Shown here piece by piece: positions 23,535-35,025 of a stretch of 64,000 nucleotides of DNA. The stretch covers positions 341,480,644 to 341,544,643 of the forward strand of contig NC_061514.1 of the NCBI RefSeq assembly GCF_022539505.1. The letters run 5' to 3'. This DNA is from Lolium rigidum. Lineage: Eukaryota; Streptophyta; Magnoliopsida; Poales; Poaceae. Within the stretch, counting starts at the first letter, position 1, and every line of letters starts with the position of its first letter. The translations under genes were made by a program, and so were the position numbers. A model generated the notes under the pieces. It was not told the origin of the DNA. It did not search any database and saw only the letters and a list, made by a program, of their open reading frames with translations.

Positions 23535-26027
23535 TGAAAGATCGAGATGTCGCCTAGAGGGGGGGTGAATAGGCAATTACAAACTCTTGCGGATTTGTCT
23601 TGTAAGAATGCGGAATTAAACTATCGTTTAGTTTACAAGCACAAACCCTAAATATGCTAAGCTCAACTAAGTGTAACAATAGCAACTAGAGCTAAGCAAG
23701 ATAGGCACAAGATATATGTAGCACAAGTGATAGCAAGATATATATACTTCAAGCACGATGGCTATCACAAGGAAAGAGAGCTCGGGTATAGAAATAACCG
23801 AGGCACGCGGAGACGAGGATGTATTCCCGTGTTCCCTTGCTTTGCAACAAGGTACGTCACGTTTGGAGGAGTGGAGGTCCCACGAAGGATTCCCAGCGCC
23901 ACGAAGGCTCACCCTATTCTCCGAACCACACCCACGAAGGATAATGGCCCTTTCCTTATGGTTAGCTTTTCCTCCGCTCCGGAGATGGCAAGCTCCACAA
24001 CCACTTCACAAGCTCCACGAAGGAGAAGCCCGGCCCCTTCACAATCTTCCACGAAGAGATCACCGGGACACCAACCAAGCCAACTAGGAGGTCACCCTCC
24101 AAGAGTAACAAGCTCACGGTCTCTCACTCGAACAAATCGTGGTGGAGAGCTCAACACTATGCAATGATGCAAAGCAAGAACACCGGAGGTGTTCAAGTTC
24201 TTCACACTCAAATCCCACCAAAGCAACGAATGCTAGGATGAGATTGGAGAGGAAGAACAAGGGGAAAGTCAACTAAAGACTCCAAGATCTAGATCCCAAG
24301 AGATTCCCTCACTTAGAGAAGAATTGGTTTGGTGGAAGTGTAGATCTAGATCTCCTCTCTTAGATCCCTCAAGAATTAGCAAGAACGGTTGGAGGAATCA
24401 AGGGGGAGAGCAAGTTCTTCAAATAGCAACAATGGAGGTGAGAGAATGGGAAGAACTACTTGGGCTCAAGGTGGAAGAAAGGTATTTATAGCCCAAGTGG
24501 AAAAATAACTGTTGGGGGAAAAAGACAGAAAAACGGGCAGCAAATTGGGCAGGAAAAACGGCCCAGCCGGTCACCAGGCCGGCCGACCGGAGCAGCAGCC
24601 GGATATGCCGGTCAGCAGCCCGGTCGGTCCGGCCCAGCAACCGGGCTGAGCAGCAGCCGCGCGGGCGGCAGGAAATCAAGGGGCGCGCGGGAGGAGGCGG
24701 CCCAGCTGGGCGACGCGGCGCTCGGGCGAGAAGGCCGCGTGGGCGCCGGCGGCCCAGTAAGGCGCGGGCGGCAGGTAGGCGCGGGGCGCACGGGCTGCGC
24801 TGCGGTGGGCCGAGTGGGGCGGTGAGGCCCAGCCGGAGCTGAGCCCGGTCAGGCCGGGAGGTGCGCCGGGCAGGCCGGTCACGGACCGGGCCTGCGACCG
24901 GACTTGGGCCAAAAGGCCCCGGGAGGCGGCCCGGATGGCACCAGCGCCGGACCCGGTCGCGGACCGGGTGGGCCGGTTGCTGGGCCGGTCGACCGGCCGG
25001 CTCCCTCCCCTTTTTCCCTTTTTCTTTTTATTCTTTTCTCATCTTTCCTATTTCTTTAATAACTATTGCTCCCGAACTCCGATTGACATGAAACCAATTT
25101 TGTTTGGAAGATAACAACGAATGCTATCTAATAGAAAGTGAAAACCCAAGAATCTGTAGGAGGGGATTTTATCATGAATATAAAAGGTAGAACCTTATAT
25201 CATGAATAACCGGTAAAATCACCCAACATCGAAAACGCAATAGAAGATGCATGTGAACTCCGTTTTCGATGAACTTGGGCTTGTTGTAAAGCTAGCAACA
25301 AGCTCAAGAACCTCACACCGAGAAATACCAAGAAGCAATAAGAATGTGCAAAGTATGCAAAGGATTGAGCTCCCTAAGACGATGTGATCAAGTTACCCAA
25401 CCGAAAGCCCCTCTTAATAGTGCGGCTATATATCCTATAATCCGGTCTCCCATCAACCACCTCGAGACCGGTAAAAGGAAAACCTATCAAGGTCATACCT
25501 TTGCCTTGCGCATCCCGCTTGATCTTGATGATAACTCTTCAAGCTTCACTCAAGCCGGAATGCCTTACTTGATCAATGTTGCTTCGTGAAGACTCACAAA
25601 TACTCCCCCATACACTATGATGGGAAAGCCCCATTGATGCACATCTTCACATGTCCATTATCACCAAATGGACGGCAAGCTTCAAGCATGTGATTCACTC
25701 AAGATGCTCATCTTGAACTTGCCCAACTCAACCTTGTATCTTCTCATACTCACATAAGATAGAGCATGGCTAATATTGAGTTCCACATAAGAACTCCATC
25801 TTCATTTCTTCTTCTTGATCATATCACATATATATCTTCATACCGATGATCTTGATGCCAATACACAAGGTATACCTTTATCTTCATGGCATCCATACTT
25901 GAATCCAACACATGGAGAGCAAGTAGTACCTATGGAATATTCCTTCATATAAACTCAATGAAAACATTAGTCCATAGGGGTTGTCATTAATTACCAAAAC
26001 CACACATATGGGCAATGTACCCTTACA
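23535..26027 (-). repeat. C1 5' LTR
   Basis: 2,493 bp, TG at 23535 and CA at 26027 on the plus strand (TGTAAGGG...CTTTCA on the element strand). Nearly identical to 14499-17836 without the MITE. It contains the GC-rich CCGG block at about 24560-25000. Confidence 0.93.
24483..24490 (-). promoter_or_regulatory. TATA box of the C1 5' LTR promoter
   Basis: On the minus strand GCTATAAATACC lies downstream of the GC-rich block and before an A/G-rich leader. The same box is near 15448-15455 in the 3' LTR. Confidence 0.6.
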
Positions 26028-26032
26028 CTAGA

Positions 26033-26446
26033 GCACAAAGCTTATTGGGCTGTAAGAGAACTTAATAAAGATTTTAAACTTGCCGGTAAGAAAAGGTTGC
26101 TACAATTGAGTTCTTTAGATGAATGGAGAAGTGAAGCTTATGAAAATGCTAAACTTTTTAAGGAGAAAGTTAAGAAATGGCATGATAGAAGAATTATTAA
26201 AAGATAATTTAATGTTGGAGATAAAGTCCTAATGTATCGGTCTCATCTTAGATTTTTTGCAGGAAAATACTCTCAAAATGGGAAGGACCATATGTCGTTG
26301 TGGAGGTGTATCGTTCAGGGGCACTAAAAATTGGTTCTCTGAAAGGTGATGCCACACAAGTGGTGAATGGACAAAGACTCAAGCATTATATTTCCGGAGA
26401 TTCTTATAATAAAGATATTGACGTTATGCAAGTGGTGACTCCGGAA
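26033..26446 (+). pseudogene. pol: A1 pol, 3' end of integrase
   Basis: Continues the integrase interrupted by C1: the frame resumes with HKAYWAVRELNKDFKLAGKK and LLQLSSLDEWRSEAYENAK, as in A2. It has a TAA at 26205-26207 (GAA in A2) and a missing base near 26263, after which the GPYV--VYRSGALKI tail lies in another frame. No chromodomain follows. Element A2 is inserted shortly after, at GCTTT 26447-26451. Confidence 0.85.
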
Positions 26447-26451
26447 GCTTT

Positions 26452-27951
26452 TGATACGTCCATTTTGCATCACTATTTTATATCATAATTTGCTGTTATT
26501 CATTTATATATTTCATATTTGGAGATGATACTTATGTTATTTCATCTATTTTGCATGTTTCATGATTATTTGGGGATCGCGCACCGGTGCCAGGATTCTG
26601 CTGGAAAAAGCACCGTCAGAATGCAATATTTCGGAAGATCAACACTTGACGGAAATTATATGAAAAATCCTATTTTTCCAGATGACGAAGGGAGCCAGAA
26701 GGGGGAGCCGAGGGGACCCGAGGTGGGCCCACCTCATAGGCCGGCGCGGCCCAAGGCCCGGCCGCGCCGCCCTGTGAGGAGGGGGCCCACAGCCCCCTCT
26801 CGCCTCCTTTTCTTCGCGTACGTCTTCGTCCCGAAAACCTAAGCTCCAGAGGATAGTCGCAAGAGTCACAGCCGCCTCTGCGGGGCGGAGAACACCAGAG
26901 AGAAGGCAGGCTGAAATCTGCCGGGGAAATTCCCTCCCGGAGGGGGAAATCGACGCCATCGTCACCGTCATCGAGCTGGACATCATCTCCATCGTCATCA
27001 CCATCATCATCATCATCATCACCGCCATCTCCGCCGCTGCACCTCGTCACCGCTGTAACGATTTGGGTTTGATCTTGATTGTTTGATAGGGGAAACTCTC
27101 CCGGTGTTGATTTCTACTTGTTATTGATGCTATTGAGTGAAACTATTGAACCAAGGTTTATGTTCAGATTGTTATTCATCATCATATCACCTCTGATCAT
27201 GTTCCATATGATGTCTCGTGAGTAGTTCGTTTAGTTCTTGAGGACATGGGTGAAGTCTAAATGTTAGTAGTGAATTATGTTGGTTAGTATTCAATGTTGT
27301 GATATTTAAGTTGTGGTGTTATTCTTCTAGTGGTGTCGTGTGAACGTCGACTACATGACACTTCACCATTTATGGGCCTAGGGGAGTGCATCTTGTATTC
27401 GTTTGCCAATTGCGGGGTTGCCGGAGTGACGAAACCTAAACCCCCGTTGGTATATCGGTGCGGGAGGGATAGCAGGGATCTCGCAGTTTAAGGTTGTGGT
27501 TAGATTTATCTTAATTACTTTCTTGTAGTTGCGGATGCTTGCAAGGGGTATAATCACAAGTATGTATTAGTCCTAGGAAGGGCGGTACATTAGCATAGGT
27601 TCACCCACACAACACTTATCAAAACAATGAAGATTAATCAGCTATATGAAGCGAAAGCACTAGACTAAATTCCCGTGTGTCCTCAAGAACGTTTGGTCAT
27701 TATAAGTAAACAAACCGGCTTGTCCTTTGTGCTAAAAAGGATTGGGCCACTCGCTGCAATTATTTCTCTCGCACTTTATTTACTTGTACTTTATTCATCC
27801 GTTATATCAAAACCCCCCGAATACTTGTCCGTGAGCATTTACGGTGATTCCTTCATCGAAACCGCTTGTCAACACCTTCGCTCCTCGTTGGGTTCGACAC
27901 TCTTATTTATCGAAAGTACTACGATACACCCCCTATACTTGTGGGTCATCA
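26452..27951 (+). repeat. A2 5' LTR
   Basis: 1,500 bp from TGATACGTCC to GGGTCATCA. Compared with 35026-36539, the differences are a handful of substitutions and short indels, including absence of the AAAAGAGCTCTC segment near 26903. Confidence 0.94.
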
Positions 27952-27962
27952 AGACTATTTTC

Positions 27963-27980
27963 TGGCGCCGTTGCCGGGGA
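27963..27980 (+). promoter_or_regulatory. A2 primer-binding site (tRNA-Asp type)
   Basis: TGGCGCCGTTGCCGGGGA, the full type site, starts 12 nt after the LTR. This is the best-preserved primer site of the Gypsy elements in the window. Confidence 0.85.
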
Positions 27981-28067
27981 GTGAAGCGCTATTGGTAAGT
28001 GGAATTGGTAAGGGAAACTTTTTACTGTACGTGCTGTTTTTATTTCTGCATGCTGCTATAATTCATT

Positions 28068-29083
28068 ATGGAGAGGTCTTCACTTGAATTCCTCTTTGGG
28101 AAATCTACTACTACTGCAAAGGTAGTGGATGAGGCGCCAGGTAAGAAAGAGGTTCCATACAAAATACCTATGAAAATTATTGAACGTGTTGTGGATAACC
28201 GCTATGAAGGGGATGGAACTCGTCCATCCTGGTGATCATTTATTGTTTTTACATGAATTATGCGGGTTATTCAAATGTGCAGGTATTGCTATGGATGAAG
28301 TTAGGAAGAAACTATTCTCTATATCGCTGTCTGGTAAAGCAGCGCATTGGTATAAATTGCTGAAGAATAGGGATTCTCTTGATTGGGAGGGCATTGTGCC
28401 TTTATTTTATTCCAAATTCTATCCTCCAAGTGAAATTCACAAAGATCGGAACCGCATATATAATTTCTGGCCTCATGATGGAGAAAGTATTGCCCAAGCT
28501 TGGGGGAGATTGAAGTCTTTAATGCTCAAATGCCACATTCATGAGCTTCCTGGTAATATTATTATTGATAATTTCTATGCAAGATTGTCTTTTCAAGATA
28601 AGACTTTGCTGGATACTTCTTGTTCTGGATCATTTACACGCAATAAAGAAGAGTTTAAAAGAGACCTTCTTGATCGGATCCAGGAGAATACTGAGGGATG
28701 GGAGAACGACAAAGATAGAGAGTCAGGTATAAACTTTAATTACAAATGCATTGAAGTTTTTATGGATACTGATAAATTTCGTAATATTAGTGCTACTTAT
28801 GGTCTTGATTCTCAAGTTGTTGTAAATCTTTATAAAGCTTTTGCATCTCATTTTGAATTGCCTAGGAAGAATTTTGATAAGTATCATGAACCATATAAAG
28901 ATAAGATTGATCCATCTATAAATAAATGTGCTATAATTGAAACTGTTGATCATATTCTTCCTGAAGCTTATATTGAAAAAACTCCTTTCCCTGCTAAAAT
29001 GAAGGAGTACTCTGTTATATCTAGTGCGGTTAATAAAAGTGCAAAGAAACCCGTAGAACCCGAAGAACAAATTAAGGTTGAAC
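28068..29083 (+). pseudogene. gag: A2 gag, frameshifted
   Basis: ATG at 28068 (MERSSLEFLFGKSTTT). The frame is lost at 28219-28222, where CTCG stands for CTG of A1 (10421-10423), and the downstream gag frame is open to 29103. Segments seen are HELCGLFKCAGIAMDEVRKK, LSGKAAHWYKLL and FWPHDGESIAQAWGRL. At 29084-29087 CTCG again replaces CTG of A1 (11285-11287) and separates gag from protease. Both lesions are of the toggle type discussed in the findings, so the real gene may be intact at these points. Confidence 0.85.
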
Positions 29084-32000
29084 CTCGCTGTTGCAATAGT
29101 TAAAGATCTTGTGACCGAAAATGTAGAAGATGGTCATATTATTTTCCGTGAAGATGCTTCTAATATTGTTTCGCATCCTAATAAGTCTAGGAAAGCTAGT
29201 GTTCCTATGCTCTCTGTTAGAATTGGTGATCATTGTTATTATGGTTTATGTGACATTGGTGCAAGCATTAGCGCCATTCCTTATGAGCTTTATACGGAGA
29301 TCATGCATGAAATTGGTTCTTGTGAACTTGAAGATATTGATGTGGTTATTCGGCTAGCTAATAGAGAAACTATCTCTCCTATTGGTATTATTCGAGATGT
29401 GGAAGTCCTATGTGGTAAGATTAAATATCCTGCTGACTTTTTAGTACTTGGTTCTGCTGCTAGTAAGTATTGTCCTATTATTTTTGGTAGACCTTTCCTA
29501 AATACTTGTGGAGCTGTTATAGATTGCAAGAAGGAAAAGATTGTGACTAAATTTGCCGGTGAATCTTATGAGTTTAATTTCTATAAATTTGCCAAAACTC
29601 CTTATAAAGCTGATTTGCCTAATAACGATTTTAGAGTTGAACAGTGTGCGTCTATTGCTCTTGCTCCTAATAATCCATTGCAGCAACATTTGGAGAATAG
29701 TGAGAGTGAAGTCTTTAGGGAAGAAAGAAATGAGCTTGATGAAATTTTCCTTCGTCAACCTATTCTTAAACATGACTTACCGGTTGAAGATTTAGGTACA
29801 ACACCACCACCAAAGGAAGATCCTGTTTTTGATTTAAAACCATATATCCTGTTATTATTAGTTCTAAGCTTTCAGATATTGAGGAAGAAAGGTTATTGGA
29901 AATATTGAAGAAACACCGAGGAGCTATTGGCTATACTCTTGATGACTTGAAGGGGATTTCTCCCTCTATTTGCCAACATGCTATCAATATGGAAGATGAT
30001 GCAAAGTCTGTTGTTGAACATCAACGTCGTCTAATTCCGAAGATAAAGGATGTGGTAAGGAATGAGGTATTAAAACTTCTTGAAGCTGGTATTATATATC
30101 CTATTGCTGATAGTAGATGGGTTAGTCCTGTGCATTGTGTTCCTAAGAAAGGAGGAATGACTGTTGTGCCTAATGATAATGATGAGCTCATCCCTCAAAG
30201 AGTAGTTGTAGGGTGTAGAATGTGCATTGATTATCGAAAAGTTAATAAGGTTACTAAGAAAGATCATTACCATTTACCCTTTATTGATCAAATGTTAGAA
30301 AGGTTGTCTAAAAATACTCTTTTTTGCTTTCTTGATGGTTATTCTGGATTTTCACAAATTGTTGTTAAAACTAAAGATCAAGAGAAAACCACTTTCACTT
30401 GTCCCTATGGAACTTATGCTTATAGGTGTATGCCTTTTGGTTTATGTAATGCTCCTGCTACTTTTCAAAGATGCATGTCTGCTATTTTTCATGGCTTTTG
30501 TGAGAGTATTGTAGAGGTATTCATGGATGATTTTTCTGTCTATGGGAATTCTTTTGATTATTGCTTGCGAAACCTTGATAAAGTATTGCAAGAGATGTGA
30601 AGAAACTAATCTTGTTCTTAATTGGGAGAAATGCCACTTTATGGTTAATGAAGGAATTGTATTGGGACATAAAATTTCCGAGAGAGGTATTGAAGTTGAT
30701 AGAGCTAAAGTTGAAGCAATTGAGAAGATGCCCTATCCTAGGGATGTTAAAGGTATTCGTAGTGTTCTTGGTCATGTTGGGTTTTATAGGAGATTTATTA
30801 AAGATTTCTCTAAGATTTCAAAGCCTCTTACTAATCTTCTTCAAAAAGATGTACCTTTTGTTTTTGATGATGATTGTAAGGAAGCTTTTGAAACTCTAAA
30901 GAAAGCCTTAACAATCTGCTCCTGTAGTTGAACCTCCTGATTGGAATTTACCTTTTGAGATTATGTGTGATGCTAGTGATTTTGCTGTAGGCGCTATTCT
31001 TGGACAGCGAGTAGATAAGAAATTGAATGTTATTCATTATGCTAGCAAAACTCTTGATGCTGCTCAAAGAAATTATGCTACAACTGAAAAAGAATTATTA
31101 GCTGTAGTCTTTGCTTGTGATAAGTTTAGATCCTATATTGTTGATTCAAAAGTTACAATTCATACCGATCATGCTGCAATTAGATACCTTATGACAAAGA
31201 AAGATGCTAAGCCAAGGCTTATTAGATGGGTACTTCGTTTGCAAGAATTTGATCTGCATATTATAGATAGGAAAGGTGCTGATAATCATGTTGCTGATAA
31301 TTTGTCTTGATTGGAAAATATTACTTATGATCCTGTTCCTGTTAATGATAGTTTTCCAAATGAACAATTGGCTGTAATAAAGGTGAGCTCGCGAGAAAGT
31401 CCTTGGTACGCTGATTATGCTAACTTTATTGTATCCAAGTACTTGCCTCCAACCTTTTCAGCTCAGCAAAGGAGGAAATTCTTTTATGACTTTAGGCATT
31501 ATTTTTGGGATGACCCACACTTATATAAAGAAGGAGTGGATGGTATTCTGCGAAGATGTGTTCCCGAATATGAACAAGCGAGGAGATATTGAGTAAATGT
31601 CATGGTAGTTTTATGGAGGACATCACGCCGGAGATAGGACCGCGCAAAAGGTTCTACAATCAGGTTTTTATTGGCCAACTCTCTTCAAAGATGCAAGAAA
31701 GTTTATTTTATCTTGTGATGAATGTCAAAGGGTTGGTAATATCTCCAGACGCAATGAAATGCCTATGAATTATACTCTTGTTATTGAACCATTAGATTGT
31801 TGGGGATTTGACTTCATGGGTCCTTTCCCTTCTTCAGAAGGTAACACTCATATACTTGTTGTTGTTGATTATGTTACTAAATGGGTGGAAGCCATACCTA
31901 CAAAAAGTGTTGATGGTGAGACCTCATTAAGAATGCTTTTAGATATTATTTTTCCTAGATTTGGAGTTCCTAGATATATTATGACTGATGGAGGTTCTCA

Positions 32001-32616
32001 TTTTATTCATGGTGGTTTTAGAAAAACTCTTGCTAAATATGGTATTAATCATAGAATTGCTTCTGCTTATCATCCTCAAACTAGTGGGCAAGTAGAATTA
32101 TCAAATAGAGAGATTAAATCTATCTTACAAAAGACTGTTAATAAATCTAGAAAGAACTGGGCTATTAAATTGAAAGAAGCACTATGGGCTTATAGAACTG
32201 CTTATAAAAATCCCATGGGCATGTCACCATATAAAATGGTTTATGGGAAAGCTTGCCATTTACCTTTAGAACTAGAGCACAAAGCTTATTGGGCTGTGAG
32301 AGAACTAAATAAAGATCCTAAACTTGCCGGTAAGAAGAGATTGCTACAATTGAGTTCTCTAGATGAATGGAGGAGTGAAGCGTATGAAAATGCTAAACTC
32401 TTTAAAGATAAAGTTAAGAAATGGCATGATAGAAGAATTATCAAAAGAGAATTTAATGTTGGGGATAAAGTCCTATTGTATCGGTCTCTTCTCAGATTTT
32501 TTGCAGGGAAATTACTCTCAAAATGGGAAGGACCATATGTCATTGATGAGGTGTATCGATCAGGAGCAATTAAAATTAGCTCTCTGCAAGGTAATGCCAC
32601 ACAAGTGGTGACTTGA
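29084..32616 (+). pseudogene. pol: A2 pol: protease, RT, RNase H and integrase, broken
   Basis: Protease has LCDIGASISAIPYEL (about 29245-29290). RT has WVSPVHCVPKKGGM, FCFLDGYSGFSQI (about 30325) and FMDDFSVYG (about 30522). RNase H begins at about 30960 with [15 protein letters not shown]. Integrase has the open frame 31759-32616 with [27 protein letters not shown] and [12 protein letters not shown] as catalytic D, D and E, ending in QGNATQVVT and a TGA. Breaks relative to A1 are a net 43-bp deletion near 29843, an extra base near 30592 and near 30912, a TGA at 31308-31310 (AGA in A1), and several indels at 31575-31610. There is no chromodomain, as in Athila. Confidence 0.9.
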
Positions 32617-32779
32617 CAAAGACTCAAGCATTATATCTCGGGTGATTCTTATAATGAAGATGTTGATGTTATTCAAGTGGTAACTCCGGAAGCTTTCATC
32701 AAAGGCCAAGTTGACAGTCCTGCAGAGTCCGACTTTGAATAGGGAACAGTTCTGGATCCGTCGTCGATCTAGAAGCACC

Positions 32780-33234
32780 ATGGCCTCCAACAACAAGGAC
32801 AAGGAGCCTTTGGAGGAAGTGAAGGGGATGTCTTCAACAAAAAGGAAGCGGGAAACTGCGGGGAGTGAGCCCATCTTGGTGGGATCGGTTAACACTCGGA
32901 CGTTCTTTTTCTCATAACCTGCAGGGACTTCTACCGCCTGCCCTTAACCTCGGCTCTTTCCCCGCTCGTGGAGGAAGCACTCGCGGGTTACCGATGAGTT
33001 TTGTGATCAATACCGTGCTCGAGAAGAGAGGTGGAGATACTTCGGGAGGAGAACCACCGACCGCGCGGAATGATGGAGTATCACTCAATTTCCATCACAA
33101 GGCCACCACCGACATCTGTGGACAACAATGAATCTCTTCGAGTCTTAGTGCAGAATTGCCAAACGGAGAAGCTGAAGTTGAAGGAGATCTTTAAGAATCG
33201 CGAGAAGAATTCATCACCACCGCCGGAGGAGTAA
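32780..33234 (+). pseudogene. A2 extra ORF after pol, broken
   Basis: ATG at 32780 begins MASNNKDKEPLEEVKG and the reading ends with the tail NREKNSSPPPEE and a TAA at 33232. The total length is not a multiple of three, so at least one indel separates start and end. The homologue in A1 (36929-37461) has the same start type and a KNSPPSPKE tail. The position matches that of the env-like or extra ORF of Athila-group elements, but I see no signal peptide or membrane segment. Compared with A1, A2 lacks about 290 bp just upstream, including a promoter-like TATA box. Confidence 0.6.
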
Positions 33235-35010
33235 TTCATCATCGGTATTGGCATCCCCTTGGTTTGTTCCAAGCTTGGGGAGTGCCGCGGTATCACATCA
33301 TCACTATCTTTTACCTTTTTATTATCAAGTAGTGTCATATCATGAGTAGGGAAGTTATCATATAAGATGTGTTGCGGTATGGAAGTATCTCTCTTTAGTT
33401 GGTTATCTATGTATCCCTTGGGGTGAGTTATCGTTATGGAATATTAATGAGAAGTCTTATCATTTACATATTGCACATCTTATTTTAGTTTGCAATCTAT
33501 ATTATATGATTGATCTTGTTGTTAGTATGAGTATCACTTTGGGAGCATTGAGTAAATCTATTTGGTTTTGGCAAACTTAGCATTGGTCAATAGCAACAAC
33601 ACTTTGAGTCTTAAGTAGAAAAGAGGAAATACATGTAGATATATTATTATCTTTCTTGTTAGTTCCTAGCTTAGTATTCTGAAGTTAAAATTGTTTGTGC
33701 TTACAAGTAAGATGCATGATTGCTTCTATCGCATGTATATTTGTTTGTTTCCCTCAACTCTTATGCTTGCTAATTAACCTTGCTAGCCAAAGACCTGTAC
33801 CGAGAAGGAATACTTCTCGTGCATCCAAACCCTTAAACCAAACCTATGCCATCGGTGTCCACCATAACTACCTACTATATGGTATTTCCCTACCACTCCA
33901 AGTAAATACTTCATGTGCTACCTTTAAACAATTCAAAAACTATTACCTTTTATTTGTGTCAATGTTTTATAGCTCATGAGGAAGTATGTGGTGTTTTATC
34001 TTTCAGTCTTGTTAGGCAGCTTCCACTAATGGACTAGTGGCTTCATCCACTTATCCTTTAATTTTGCAAAAAGAGCTGGCAATGGGGTTCCCAGCCCCAA
34101 TTAATCAACTTTTATTAATAATTCTCTTCACATGTTTTGCCCTGATTCATCAGTAAGCAACTTAATTTTGCAATAGACACTCCTCCATGGTATGAGATTG
34201 TTGGAAGGCACCCGAGGATTCGGTTAGCCATGGCTTGTGTAAGCAAAGGTTGGGGGGAGTGTCATCCTTAAATAAACTAAAATACATGTGTAAACAAAAG
34301 AGAAGAGGGATGATCTACCTTGCGGTAGAGATAACGTCCTTCATGGGAGCCGCTCTTTGGAGGTCTGTTTGGCAAGGGGGTTAGAGTACCCGCTACCATT
34401 CGTTGACAACAACAAACACCTCTCAAAACTTTACTTTTATGCTCTTTATATGATTTCAAAACTTAAAAAGCTCTAGCACATGATTTAATCCCTGCTTCCC
34501 TCTGCGAAGGGCCTGTCTTTTACTTTATGTTGAGTCAGTAAACCTATTTCCCTCCATCTCAAGCAAGCATTTGAGTTGTTGTGATCAAACCATTTATATT
34601 GTGATCTATTTCATCATGCCTTTTACTCTTACTTGTTTAGTACAAGTTTTATCTGAATGAATATAGCTTTGAAAGTTATCAATGATTATGAGGAGATTAC
34701 TATGATTGAGTATGCAAGTTTACCATAAGCTTTAACATGAGAGCGCTGCTCAATAGATGAGTATAATCTGTTAACTGTTCTCTAACCAAGAACAAAGTTT
34801 GCCATCACCAATTATGATTCCTTATGCACCTGTATTTGTGATTACCTTCTACTTGTTTCAAGTTGAATTATATGAGGAAGTTGTTTACTAGAATGTCTTG
34901 TGTGAATGAATATGATGCTTCTTGTCCGTATTTTATTTATCGACTCTTCACTCCATAAACACGTGGTCTTGTTTACCGAGTTCAGTTTCGCTTGGGGACA
35001 AGCGAAGTCT
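33235..35010 (+). other. A2 3' noncoding region
   Basis: No gene is supported. It contains CCAAGCTTGGGGAGTGCC near 33269 (polypurine-tract-like) and an 11-bp stem hairpin: GACACTCCTCC at 34176-34186 paired with GGGGGAGTGTC at 34253-34263 (one G-U pair). It also contains the conserved block around 33960-34090 that B2 shares. Short frames are not conserved. Confidence 0.6.
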
Positions 35011-35025
35011 AAGCTTGGGGGGAGT
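35011..35025 (+). promoter_or_regulatory. A2 polypurine tract
   Basis: AAGCTTGGGGGGAGT directly precedes the 3' LTR. The same tract, one G shorter, lies at 45941-45954 before the A1 3' LTR. Confidence 0.75.

Larger units (their letters stand above)
14499..26027 (-). mobile_element. C1: gag-only Copia LTR retrotransposon (SIRE/Maximus-like)
   Basis: A complete element with TSD CTAGA at 14494-14498 and 26028-26032, and TG...CA ends. On the minus strand the 5' LTR is 23535-26027, the primer site 23521-23532, gag 23478-21242, then about 3.4 kb noncoding, a polypurine tract (17837-17850) and the 3' LTR 17836-14499. No protease, integrase or RT is detectable, so it is non-autonomous. The large gag with a coiled-coil-like middle and two zinc knuckles, the very long LTRs and the Met-tRNA-type primer site fit the SIRE/Maximus Copia lineage (from memory). 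It sits inside A1 integrase. Confidence 0.9.

Noticed and set aside
26670..27050. Long Asp- and Met-rich minus-strand frames in the A-type LTRs (also at 35244-35636 and 4005-4406)
   Set aside because: They are antisense readings of ATC/ACC trinucleotide runs in the LTR or of the Asp/Asn-rich ORF, and their protein is low-complexity with no conserved feature.
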